Shown piece after piece: positions 16,896 to 24,200 of a DNA stretch of 64,000 nucleotides. Source of the DNA: Variovorax sp. (GTDB lineage Bacteria > Pseudomonadota > Gammaproteobacteria > Burkholderiales > Burkholderiaceae_C); the NCBI GenBank assembly GCA_017744285.1, contig JAGIBP010000003.1, forward strand, positions 1-64,000, written 5' to 3'. Position 1 is the stretch's first letter. Every line of letters begins with the position of its first letter. The translations under genes and the position numbers were made by a program. A model generated the notes under the pieces. The model worked only from the letters and a program-made list of their open reading frames with translations. It did not search any database and had not been told where the DNA came from.

Positions 16896-17254
16896 GACCC
16901 TCGGTAGGTGGAATAGCTCCACGGGCTCACCAGCAGCGGCACGTGGTAGTGCTGGTCGGCGCGCGCCACGCCGAAATCCAGCGAGACGCGATCGAGGAAG
17001 TTCGGCTCCGGCAAGGCCACGCCGCGCGCCTTGAAGTAGCCGGCCACGTCGAACACCAGCCGGTAGGTGCCCACCTTGAGGCTGGCGTTGTCGTAGAGCG
17101 GGCCGTCGCTGCGGCCGTCCGCATTCAGCGTGAATCGCCGCACCAGCGTGGCGCGCACGTCCTCGCCCGTGCCTTCGGTGGTGTACAGCGCGACCTCCAT
17201 GCCGGCGGCGGGCGCGCCGTGCATCGTGTCCAGTACGTGGGTGCTCAGGCCCAT
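16892..17254 (-). CDS. hiuH: 5-hydroxyisourate hydrolase
   Basis: This transthyretin-like enzyme hydrolyses 5-hydroxyisourate, the product of PuuD, to OHCU, the substrate of UraD. The 120-residue protein starts 'MGLSTHVLDTMHGAPAAGM' and ends with the diagnostic C-terminal 'YRGS'. Other active-site residues are in 'VRRFTLNADGRSDGPL' and 'HYHVPLLVSPWSYSTYRGS'. The ATG at 17254 gives the normal length; the open frame continues upstream through the operator. It diverges from the GntR regulator and shares the palindrome at 17300-17313. Confidence 0.95.
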   Translation of the reverse strand: MGLSTHVLDTMHGAPAAGMEVALYTTEGTGEDVRATLVRRFTLNADGRSDGPLYDNASLKVGTYRLVFDVAGYFKARGVALPEPNFLDRVSLDFGVARADQHYHVPLLVSPWSYSTYRGS

Positions 17255-17299
17255 GGATTCGCTCCTTCGGTGGATTCGTCGGGAAAGTTCGGTCGACAA

Positions 17300-17313
17300 A
17301 AGTGTATACACTT
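17300..17313. promoter_or_regulatory. GntR operator between hiuH and its regulator gene
   Basis: AAGTGTATACACTT is a perfect 14-base palindrome in the 77-base divergent gap. It is 46 bases from the hiuH start and 18 bases before the regulator start, a position fit for joint control and autoregulation. The TATACA core could itself be part of a -10 element, which would suit repression. Confidence 0.78.
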
Positions 17314-17331
17314 CTTGGCTTTCGGTCTATC

Positions 17332-18006
17332 ATGAAAAACATGGACTCGACCACCACCCGCGCCATCGTCGACGCACTCACCAAGGCCATCGTGGAGCAC
17401 CGGCTCCAGCCGGGCAGCAAACTGGCGGAGCAGAAGCTGGCGGACCACTTCGGCGTCTCGCGCACGCTGGTGCGGCAGGCCCTCTTCCAGCTCGCGCAGA
17501 ACAAGCTGATCCGGCTCGAACCCGCGCGCGGCGCCTTCGTCGCGGCGCCGGCGGTCGACGAGGCGCGGCAGGTCTTCGCGGTGCGGCGCATGCTCGAGGC
17601 CGAGATGACGCGCGCCTTCGTGCGCAGCGTGACGCCGGCCAAGATCAAGGCGCTCAAGGAGCACGTGGCGCTCGAGAAGGCCGCCGTCTCCGGCGAGGAC
17701 GTCTCGGGCCGCACCGAGCTGCTGGGCGACTTCCACGTGCGCATGGCCGAGCTGATGGGCAACAAGGTGCTGGCCCAGATCCTCGGCGAGCTGATCTCGC
17801 GCTGCGCGCTCATCACGCTGATGTACCAGAGCACCAGCGCCGCCGAGCATTCGAACGACGAGCACGCCGACATCGTGAAGGCCCTCGCCGCCAAGGACGA
17901 GGAGCGCGCGGTGCGCCTGATGACGCAGCACCTCGAGAACGTCGAGGCCAACCTCACCTTCGACCGCAAGGTCCCGACCCACGACATCTCCCTGGCGCTC
18001 GCCTGA
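17332..18006 (+). CDS. GntR family (FadR/FCD type) regulator of the urate cluster
   Basis: This 224-residue regulator has an N-terminal winged helix (about residues 10-75, 'LADHFGVSRTLVRQALFQLAQNKLIRLEPARGAFV') and a C-terminal FCD ligand domain with the metal-site histidines in 'DFHVRMAEL' and 'EHADIVKAL'. It is the first gene of the operon with puuE, the uraD fusion and the M20 hydrolase, so it probably senses a urate-pathway intermediate and controls its own operon. I chose ATG 17332; ATG 17341 is also possible. The open frame before 17332 overlaps the operator and is unlikely to be translated. Confidence 0.88.
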   Translation: MKNMDSTTTRAIVDALTKAIVEHRLQPGSKLAEQKLADHFGVSRTLVRQALFQLAQNKLIRLEPARGAFVAAPAVDEARQVFAVRRMLEAEMTRAFVRSVTPAKIKALKEHVALEKAAVSGEDVSGRTELLGDFHVRMAELMGNKVLAQILGELISRCALITLMYQSTSAAEHSNDEHADIVKALAAKDEERAVRLMTQHLENVEANLTFDRKVPTHDISLALA

Positions 18007-18012
18007 TCTCCC

Positions 18013-18954
18013 ATGAACACCTACGACTCGACCCTGCCCTACCCGCGCGACCTCGTCGGCTACGGCCGCAACCCGCCGCACGCGCAGTGGCCCGGCCGCG
18101 CGCGCATCGCGGTGCAGTTCGTGCTGAACTACGAGGAAGGCGGCGAGAACTGCGTGCTGCACGGCGATGCGGGCTCCGAGCAGTTCCTCTCGGAAATGTT
18201 CAATCCGGCGAGCTATCCCGAGCGCCACATCAGCATGGAAGGCATCTACGAGTACGGCTCGCGCGCCGGCGTGTGGCGCATCCTGCGCGAGTTCGAGAAG
18301 CGCGGCCTGCCGCTCACCGTGTTCGGCGTGGGGATGGCGCTGGAGCGCTACCCGGAAGTGGCCCATGCATTCAAGGAGCTGGGCCACGAGATCGCCTGCC
18401 ACGGCTATCGCTGGATCCACTACCAGAACCTGGACGAAGGCACCGAGCGCGAGCACATGCGCCTGGGCATGGAGGCCATCGAGAAGCTCACGGGCGAGCG
18501 GGCCCTGGGCTGGTACACGGGCCGCGACAGCCCGCGCACGCGCCGCCTGGTGGCCGACGATGGCGGCTTCGAGTACGACAGCGACTACTACGGCGACGAC
18601 CTCCCCTTCTGGATGAAGGTGCAGAAGACCGACGGCACGGTGGTGCCGCAGCTCATCGTGCCCTACACGCTGGACTGCAACGACATGCGCTTCGCGCTGC
18701 CGCAGGGCTACTCGCATGCGGACCCCTTCTTCCAGTACATGAAGGACAGCTTCGACGCCCTCTACGCCGAAGGCGACGAGGCCCCGAAGATGATGAGCAT
18801 CGGCATGCACTGCCGCCTGCTCGGGCGGCCCGGGCGCATCACCGCGCTGCAGCGCTTCCTCGATCACATCGCCGCGCATGACCGCGTGTGGGTCTGCCGC
18901 CGGCTCGATATCGCGCGGCACTGGAAGGCCACCCACCCCTACGCCGCCGCCTGA
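18013..18954 (+). CDS. puuE: Allantoinase PuuE, polysaccharide-deacetylase type
   Basis: It opens the ring of allantoin to allantoate and is unrelated to the amidohydrolase-type AllB. This 313-residue protein shows the PuuE family sequence 'DLVGYGRNPPHAQWPGRARIAVQFVLNYEEGGE', then 'ITVFGVGMALERYPE'-like and 'CHGYRWIHYQNLDE' blocks, and 'GWYTGRDSPRTRRL' near the middle. It lies 6 bases after the GntR gene and 14 bases before the UraD fusion. It converts the product of the UraD half of that fusion into the substrate of its other half. Confidence 0.93.
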   Translation: MNTYDSTLPYPRDLVGYGRNPPHAQWPGRARIAVQFVLNYEEGGENCVLHGDAGSEQFLSEMFNPASYPERHISMEGIYEYGSRAGVWRILREFEKRGLPLTVFGVGMALERYPEVAHAFKELGHEIACHGYRWIHYQNLDEGTEREHMRLGMEAIEKLTGERALGWYTGRDSPRTRRLVADDGGFEYDSDYYGDDLPFWMKVQKTDGTVVPQLIVPYTLDCNDMRFALPQGYSHADPFFQYMKDSFDALYAEGDEAPKMMSIGMHCRLLGRPGRITALQRFLDHIAAHDRVWVCRRLDIARHWKATHPYAAA

Positions 18955-18968
18955 GCACGGAGACCGAC

Positions 18969-20756
18969 ATGGCCCTCACCATCGACCAACTGAACGCCGC
19001 TTCGCCGGCCGAGTTCGTGGCGCTGCTCGACGGCGTCTACGAACACTCGCCGTGGATCGCCGAGCGCGCGGCCCGGTCGCGCCCCCTGCGCTCGCTGCCG
19101 CACCTGAAGCACGCGCTGGTGCAGGCCGTCGCGGGCGCCACGCGCGATGAACAGCTCGGCCTGATCCGCGCCCACCCCGAACTCGCCGGCAAGGCGATGG
19201 TCGCGAAGAACCTCACGGCCGAGTCGACCCACGAGCAGAACAAGGCGGGCCTCACGCAGTGCACGCCCGAGGAGTTCGCGAAGATCCAGCAACTCAACGC
19301 CGCCTACAACGCCCGCTTCGGCTTTCCGTTCATCCTCGCGGTGCGCGGGCCGCGCGGCACGGGCCTCTCGAAGAAGGAGATCATCGAGACCTTCGAGCGC
19401 CGGCTGCACAACCACCCCGACTTCGAACTCGGGGAGGCGCTGCGCAACATCCATCGCATCGCGGAGATCCGGCTTGGCGACAAGTTCGGCGACGAACCCG
19501 CGCTCGGCAACGCGGTGTGGGACTGGCAGGAGAGGCTCGCGGCACACAGCGATCCGGGCTATGCCGAGAAGGGCCAGCTCACGGTCACCTACCTCACCGA
19601 CGCGCACCGCGCCTGCGCGCGGCAGATCGCCGAGGACATGCGCGCGTGCGGGTTCGACAGCGTGGAGATCGACGCCGTGGGCAACGTGGTCGGCCGCTAC
19701 GAGGCCGCCGCGCCGGGCGCGAAGACGCTGCTCACCGGCTCGCACTACGACACGGTGCGCAACGGCGGCAAGTACGACGGCCGCCTCGGCATCTTCGTGC
19801 CGATGGCCTGCGTGCGCGAGCTCGGGCGCCAGAACCGCCGCCTGCCCTTCGGCATCGAAGTGGTCGGTTTCGCCGAAGAGGAAGGCCAGCGCTACAAGGC
19901 CACCTTCCTGGGCTCCGGGGCGCTGATCGGCCACTTCGACCCCGCCTGGCTCGACCAGAAGGACGCCGACGGCATCACGATGCGCGAGGCGCGGCGCGCG
20001 GCCGGCCTGAAGGACGAGGACATCCCGAAGCTCAAGCGCGATCCGTCGCAGTACCTCGGCTTCGTCGAGGTCCACATCGAGCAGGGGCCGGTGCTGACCG
20101 AGCTCGACCTGCCGCTGGGCATCGTGACCTCCATCAACGGCAGCGTGCGTTTCGTCGGCGAGGTGGTCGGCATGGCGAGCCACGCCGGCACCACGCCGAT
20201 GGACCGCCGGCGCGATGCGGCTGCGGCCGTGGCCGAGCTGATCCTCTTCGCCGAGCAGCGCGCGGCGAAGGACGACGACTCGGTCGCCACCGTGGGCATG
20301 CTCGAAGTGCCCGGCGGCTCGATCAACGTCGTGCCGGGGCGCTGCAGGTTCAGCCTGGACCTGCGCGCGCCGAACGACGCGCAGCGCGACGCGCTGGTGG
20401 CAGACGTGGTGGCCGCATTGAACGGCATCTGCGAGCGCCGCGGCGTGCGCCACACGCTCGAAGAGACGATGCGCGCCGCCGCCGCCCCGAGCGCGCCCGC
20501 GTGGCAGCAGCGCTGGGAAAAAGCGGTCGACGCGCTCGGCGTGCCGCTCATGCGGATGCCCAGCGGCGCCGGCCACGATGCGATGAAGCTGCACGAAGTC
20601 ATGCCGCAGGCGATGCTCTTCGTGCGCGGCATCAACTCGGGCATCAGCCACAACCCGCTCGAATCGAGCACCAGCGACGACATGGAGCTGGCGGTGCGCG
20701 CCTTCCAGCGCCTGCTCGACGATCTTTCCACGGAACCCGCCCGCCAAAGACCATGA
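18969..20756 (+). CDS. Fusion of OHCU decarboxylase (UraD) and allantoate amidohydrolase
   Basis: This 595-residue protein joins two enzymes. Residues 1 to about 165 are UraD: 'FVALLDGVYEHSPWIAERA', 'LIRAHPELAGK' with the catalytic His, and 'FGFPFILAVRG'. Residues about 180-590 are a Zn-dependent allantoate amidohydrolase of the AllC/hydantoinase-carbamoylase type: 'TGSHYDTVRNGGKYDGRLG', 'EEEGQRY', 'HIEQGPVL', 'SHAGTTPMDRRRD', 'ISHNPLE'. The halves act two steps apart, with PuuE between them. The ATG at 18969 follows PuuE by 14 bases, and the stop overlaps the next start (ATGA). The frame is continuous, so this is a true fusion in this sequence. Confidence 0.92.
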   Translation: MALTIDQLNAASPAEFVALLDGVYEHSPWIAERAARSRPLRSLPHLKHALVQAVAGATRDEQLGLIRAHPELAGKAMVAKNLTAESTHEQNKAGLTQCTPEEFAKIQQLNAAYNARFGFPFILAVRGPRGTGLSKKEIIETFERRLHNHPDFELGEALRNIHRIAEIRLGDKFGDEPALGNAVWDWQERLAAHSDPGYAEKGQLTVTYLTDAHRACARQIAEDMRACGFDSVEIDAVGNVVGRYEAAAPGAKTLLTGSHYDTVRNGGKYDGRLGIFVPMACVRELGRQNRRLPFGIEVVGFAEEEGQRYKATFLGSGALIGHFDPAWLDQKDADGITMREARRAAGLKDEDIPKLKRDPSQYLGFVEVHIEQGPVLTELDLPLGIVTSINGSVRFVGEVVGMASHAGTTPMDRRRDAAAAVAELILFAEQRAAKDDDSVATVGMLEVPGGSINVVPGRCRFSLDLRAPNDAQRDALVADVVAALNGICERRGVRHTLEETMRAAAAPSAPAWQQRWEKAVDALGVPLMRMPSGAGHDAMKLHEVMPQAMLFVRGINSGISHNPLESSTSDDMELAVRAFQRLLDDLSTEPARQRP

Positions 20757-21979
20757 CCGACTACGCCAAGCTCGACGCCTGGATCGACGCCCACTTCGAC
20801 GAGGAAGTGCGATTCCTGCAGGAACTGGTGCGCGTGCCCACCGACACGCCGCCGGGCAACAACGCGCCGCACGCCGAACGCACGGCCGAGCTGATCCAGG
20901 CCTTCGGCTTCGAGGCCGAGAAGCATCCGGTGCCCGCCGCCGAGGTGAAGGACTACGGCCTCCAATCGATCACCAATCTCATCGTGCGCCGCCGCTACGG
21001 CGAGGGCGGGCGCACGGTCGCGCTGAACGCGCACGGCGACGTGGTGCCGCCCGGCGAGGGCTGGACGCACGACCCCTACGGCGGCGAGATCGACGGCGGC
21101 AGCCTCTACGGCCGCGCGGCCGCGGTCAGCAAGAGCGACTTCGCGAGCTTCACCTTCGCGCTGCGCGCGCTCGAAGCGGCAGCAAAGCCCGCGCGGGGCG
21201 GCGTCGAGCTGCACTTCACCTACGACGAGGAATTCGGCGGCCTGCTCGGCCCCGGCTGGCTGCTGAAGCACGGCCTGACGAAGCCCGACCTGATGATCGC
21301 CGCGGGCTTCAGCTACGAGGTGGTCACCGCGCACAACGGCTGCCTGCAGATGGAAGTCACGGTCCACGGCAAGATGGCGCACGCCGCGATCCCGGCCACC
21401 GGCGTCGACGCGCTGCAGGGCGCGGTGCACATCCTCAACGCGCTCTATGCGCAGAACGTGCGCTACCAGCAGGTCCGCTCGAAGGTCGAGGGCATCACGC
21501 ACCCCTACCTCAACGTCGGCCAGATCGAAGGCGGCACCAACACCAACGTGGTGCCCGGCAAGGTGGTGTTCAAGCTCGACCGGCGCATGATCCCCGAAGA
21601 GAACCCGGCCGAGGTCGAAGCCGACATCCGCCGCGTGATCGCCGAGGGCGCCGCGCGGATGCCGGGCATCACGGTCGAGATCAGGCGGCTCCTGCTCGCG
21701 AATTCGATGAAGCCCCTGCCCGGCAACAAGCCGCTGGTCGACGCGATCCGCAAGCATGGCGAGGCCATCTTCGGCGAACCGATCAAGGCCATGGGCACAC
21801 CGCTCTACACCGACGTGCGGCTCTACGGCGAGGCCGGCATCCCGGGCGTGATCTACGGCGCCGGGCCGCGCACGGTGCTCGAATCGCACGCCAAGCGCAA
21901 CGACGAGCGCGTGGTGCTCGAAGACCTGCGCCGCGCCACCAAGGTGATCGCGCGGACGCTCGCCGACCTGCTGGCCTGA
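20753..21979 (+). CDS. M20 family (ArgE/DapE-like) metallohydrolase
   Basis: This 408-residue M20 amidohydrolase has metal-site motifs 'NAHGDVVPPGEGW', 'SKSDFASF' (where most relatives have a GxxDMKG-type motif) and 'TYDEEFGGLLGPG', with a dimerisation domain 'GKMAHAAIPATGVDAL'. It overlaps the UraD-fusion stop by 4 bases and ends the GntR-puuE-uraD operon. A role late in ureide breakdown, for example hydrolysis of a ureido or carbamoyl intermediate, is inferred from position. An unrelated N-acyl amino acid hydrolase is also possible. Hairpin-rich, gene-free DNA follows. Confidence 0.8.
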   Translation: MTDYAKLDAWIDAHFDEEVRFLQELVRVPTDTPPGNNAPHAERTAELIQAFGFEAEKHPVPAAEVKDYGLQSITNLIVRRRYGEGGRTVALNAHGDVVPPGEGWTHDPYGGEIDGGSLYGRAAAVSKSDFASFTFALRALEAAAKPARGGVELHFTYDEEFGGLLGPGWLLKHGLTKPDLMIAAGFSYEVVTAHNGCLQMEVTVHGKMAHAAIPATGVDALQGAVHILNALYAQNVRYQQVRSKVEGITHPYLNVGQIEGGTNTNVVPGKVVFKLDRRMIPEENPAEVEADIRRVIAEGAARMPGITVEIRRLLLANSMKPLPGNKPLVDAIRKHGEAIFGEPIKAMGTPLYTDVRLYGEAGIPGVIYGAGPRTVLESHAKRNDERVVLEDLRRATKVIARTLADLLA

Positions 21980-22053
21980 CCGGCCACGCCGAATCCGGCA
22001 TGGGGCGTGCGGTCATTGGCCGCCGCCGCGCCGAGCCGGCCTACACTCGCCGC

Positions 22054-22158
22054 ATGCACGCCGTGACCTTCGATCCTCGCTCTCTTCTGCTCGCAGCAGA
22101 TTCCTGAGCCCGGCGGTCCGCTTCTTCCCCTTCTTGCGCCAACCATCGACCGCCGGGC
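22054..22158 (+). promoter_or_regulatory. Possible leader peptide and stem-loop before the Usp gene
   Basis: A 17-codon ORF (22054-22107, MHAVTFDPRSLLLAADS) starts 6 bases after a TACACT box at 22042-22047, where transcription could begin at the ATG itself. Directly after its stop is a perfect 11-bp stem, 22108-22118 with 22148-22158 (arms GCCCGGCGGTC and GACCGCCGGGC), with a 29-base loop. The layout suits translation-coupled control of the downstream gene, but it is unproven. The rest of the 21980-22221 gap holds only GC-rich repeats. Confidence 0.4.
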
Positions 22159-22221
22159 CCCTCTGCCGCGCGGCCGCGGCGGCTCTTCGTGCGAGCCGCC
22201 GCATTCGACTGGAGTGCGTCA

Positions 22222-23199
22222 GTGCATGCAACGAATCGCGGCGGGCCGGTGCCCGCCGCCCCCTCTTCCATTGCGGATCTCCCGCGCGCGGATGACATCC
22301 GCTCGATCCTGGCGGTCACCGATCTCGAGAGCAAGTCCGAGCGGGCGGTCGAGCGCGCCGCGCAGCTCGCGCTCGCGCACGGCGCCACGCTCAAGCTCAT
22401 GGTCGCGTCGTGGGACGGCGCGGTGCCGCCGGCCGACGCGGCGAGTCGCCTGGCGCGCTCCGTCCAGGCCTTGCGCGGCAGGATCCCGATCACCGTGCGG
22501 ATGGCGGACCAGACGGTCAATGCCCTGGCGGATGTGGCCGAAGAGGCGCTTTGCGCCGACCTGGTCGTGATGCCCGAGGGACGCGGGAACCCGCTGCTGG
22601 CCTTCGTTCGCGGCAGCGCCGCGGAACGCCTGGCGCGCATCTGCCGCTGCCCGATCCTCGTGGCGAGGCAGGCCGCGCAGGGAGCCTACGAGAGGATCCT
22701 GGTCACCGTGGACTTCAGCACCGGGTCGAGGCAGCTCGTCCAGCTCGCGTGCGGGCTCGACGACGGCGCGGAGATCCATCTCTTCCATGCCATCAGCACG
22801 CGCGACGAGGCGAAGCTGCGCTCGGCCGAGGCGTCGGCGCGCGAGGTCCAGGCCTTCCGGGAGGCGTGCCTGCGCCATGCGCGCGACCGGATCGTGCAGC
22901 TCTCGGATTCCTTCGACGCGCGGCGCAACCGCGTGATGTCCATCATCGGGCATGGCGATCCGGCACGGCAGGCGGCCATCCAGCAGGACTACGTGCGGGC
23001 GGATCTCCTGGTGGTCGGCCGGCGCCGGCGTTCACCGGTCGCGGATTTCTTTCTTGGCAGCGCGGCAGAGCGGATGCTCCGCTGGACGACGAGCGACGTA
23101 CTCATCGCGCCGCTCGATCCCGTCGATGCGCGGGCCGCGTCGGGCGCTGGCCCCCGGCGCGGGCCCGGCGCCGGCGCGGTGCCGGCTCAGGCGCGCTGA
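22222..23199 (+). CDS. Tandem universal stress protein
   Basis: This protein of about 325 residues has two UspA domains. The first begins 'DIRSILAVTDLESKSERAVERAAQLALAHGA' and the second 'YERILVTVDFSTGSRQLVQLACGL'. Both end in UspA-type ATP-loop remnants: 'RGSAAERLARICRCPILVAR' and 'LGSAAERMLRWTTSDVLIAP'. The start is a GTG at 22222 with GGAG 7 bases upstream; an in-frame GTG at 22189 is possible. A Gly/Ala/Pro-rich tail overlaps the stop of a convergent small gene by 13 bases. Confidence 0.85.
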   Translation: MHATNRGGPVPAAPSSIADLPRADDIRSILAVTDLESKSERAVERAAQLALAHGATLKLMVASWDGAVPPADAASRLARSVQALRGRIPITVRMADQTVNALADVAEEALCADLVVMPEGRGNPLLAFVRGSAAERLARICRCPILVARQAAQGAYERILVTVDFSTGSRQLVQLACGLDDGAEIHLFHAISTRDEAKLRSAEASAREVQAFREACLRHARDRIVQLSDSFDARRNRVMSIIGHGDPARQAAIQQDYVRADLLVVGRRRRSPVADFFLGSAAERMLRWTTSDVLIAPLDPVDARAASGAGPRRGPGAGAVPAQAR

Positions 23200-23381
23200 C
23201 CGCTGGGCAGCAGGTAGCCGTTGCGATAGACGCCGATGACCAGGCCGCTGACCGAATCGGTCGGGCGGGCGGTGACATACCGGCCCGCGCCGGCCTGGTA
23301 CACGACGATGGTGCAGGCGGAACTCTTGCTCAGGGTGCGGGCGACGCCGACGGCCTGATTCGCGGTGTGGTAGGTGTTCAT
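23187..23381 (-). CDS. Small hypothetical protein
   Basis: This 64-residue protein starts 'MNTYHTANQAVGVARTLSK'. It has no signal peptide or membrane segment and reads like a small beta-strand protein ('ACTIVVYQAGAGRYVTARP'). A GGAG site lies 5 bases before the ATG at 23381, which supports translation. It is the last of three small same-strand genes of unknown function between 23.2 and 24.1 kb. I do not recognise a family. Confidence 0.6.
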   Translation of the reverse strand: MNTYHTANQAVGVARTLSKSSACTIVVYQAGAGRYVTARPTDSVSGLVIGVYRNGYLLPSGQRA

Positions 23382-23406
23382 TTCAGCTCCGGGGCGGTTG
23401 GACGAC

Positions 23407-23655
23407 TCAGGCGCGGGCGACGGACAGGAGGCCGTCGATCGCGAGCACCACGCCTTCCTGGGCATCCGGCGTGGGCGTGCCTTCGGTCAGCAGCTTGCGG
23501 ATCAGGCCCAGGGTGTTGAGCAGTTCCGCCTCCATGTCCGTCAGCAGGGGAATCACCTCGAAATGGGGGTACTTGCCGCGCGCTCCCATCGGCCGGCCGG
23601 GACCGGACAGATCGACGTTGAAGCCTTCGTTGATCGCTTCGCTCTGGGTTTTCAT
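23407..23655 (-). CDS. Small hypothetical protein
   Basis: This 82-residue soluble protein starts 'MKTQSEAINEGFNVDLSGPGRPMGARGKYPHFE'. It has a Gly/Pro-rich first third and a helical remainder ('IPLLTDMEAELLNTLGLIRKLLTEG'). No ribosome site is obvious upstream, so the start is less certain. It lies in the middle of the three small genes, 25 bases upstream of the 64-residue gene. Function unknown. Confidence 0.55.
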   Translation of the reverse strand: MKTQSEAINEGFNVDLSGPGRPMGARGKYPHFEVIPLLTDMEAELLNTLGLIRKLLTEGTPTPDAQEGVVLAIDGLLSVARA

Positions 23656-23756
23656 GGCATGGGGGTGGGGTTGAACAAACAGGGAGGGAAAGCGTCGGCA
23701 CTGCCGCCTGCGGATGCGCGCCAGGCGGCGCAGGGCGCGGCGGACGTGCGGGCAGC

Positions 23757-24071
23757 TCACGGCAGCCTCATCAGTTCGGACAGGCGGCGGCCCATCGCCT
23801 GGATGCGCGTCTGCTTCTCGGCGCGGCGGCGCGCCACGAGTTCGAGCGCCTGCGCGACGGACTCGGCACCGAGGTCCCCGAACGAACTGCGATCGCGCCA
23901 GGCGCTGGCCACTTCGACGAGCTGGTCGCTGTCCAGGCGCTCCGGGGGCGGGTTGGCGTTGGTGTAAGCGGCCACTGCGCGCTCGCGCTCCGACGGCGGG
24001 AGGGTGGTGCGAAGCAGGCCCAGGAGGCCGGTGCTGGTCCACTGCGGTTTGGAGATGGTTCGTGCATCCAT
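23757..24071 (-). CDS. Small helical hypothetical protein
   Basis: This 104-residue protein starts 'MDARTISKPQWTSTGLLGLLRTTLP' and is mostly predicted helix, with a basic 'ARRRAEKQTRIQAMGRRLSELMRLP' end. It is the first gene of the unknown trio and faces an unusually AT-rich upstream region. An in-frame ATG three codons earlier is possible. It shows no domain that I recognise. Confidence 0.6.
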   Translation of the reverse strand: MDARTISKPQWTSTGLLGLLRTTLPPSERERAVAAYTNANPPPERLDSDQLVEVASAWRDRSSFGDLGAESVAQALELVARRRAEKQTRIQAMGRRLSELMRLP

Positions 24072-24140
24072 GTAATACATTGTGCCTATGTAAACTTTAA
24101 GTAACAAGCCATCCCAATTAACTTTTTACTTACGTTTTTC
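24072..24140 (-). promoter_or_regulatory. AT-rich promoter region of the small-gene trio
   Basis: About 70 bases rich in A and T stand out in this GC-rich window. On the minus strand TTGTTA (24107-24102) and CACAAT (24084-24079) are 17 bases apart, a fair -35/-10 pair. The predicted transcription start would fall at or just before the ATG at 24071. An inverted pair TAAGTAA/TTACTTA lies at 24098-24104 and 24126-24132. Confidence 0.4.
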
Positions 24141-24200
24141 CCGACTGCCAGAAATTTCACGGAAACGCGGGCCCGGCTGGCATCGCCCCCCGAGCGGGGC

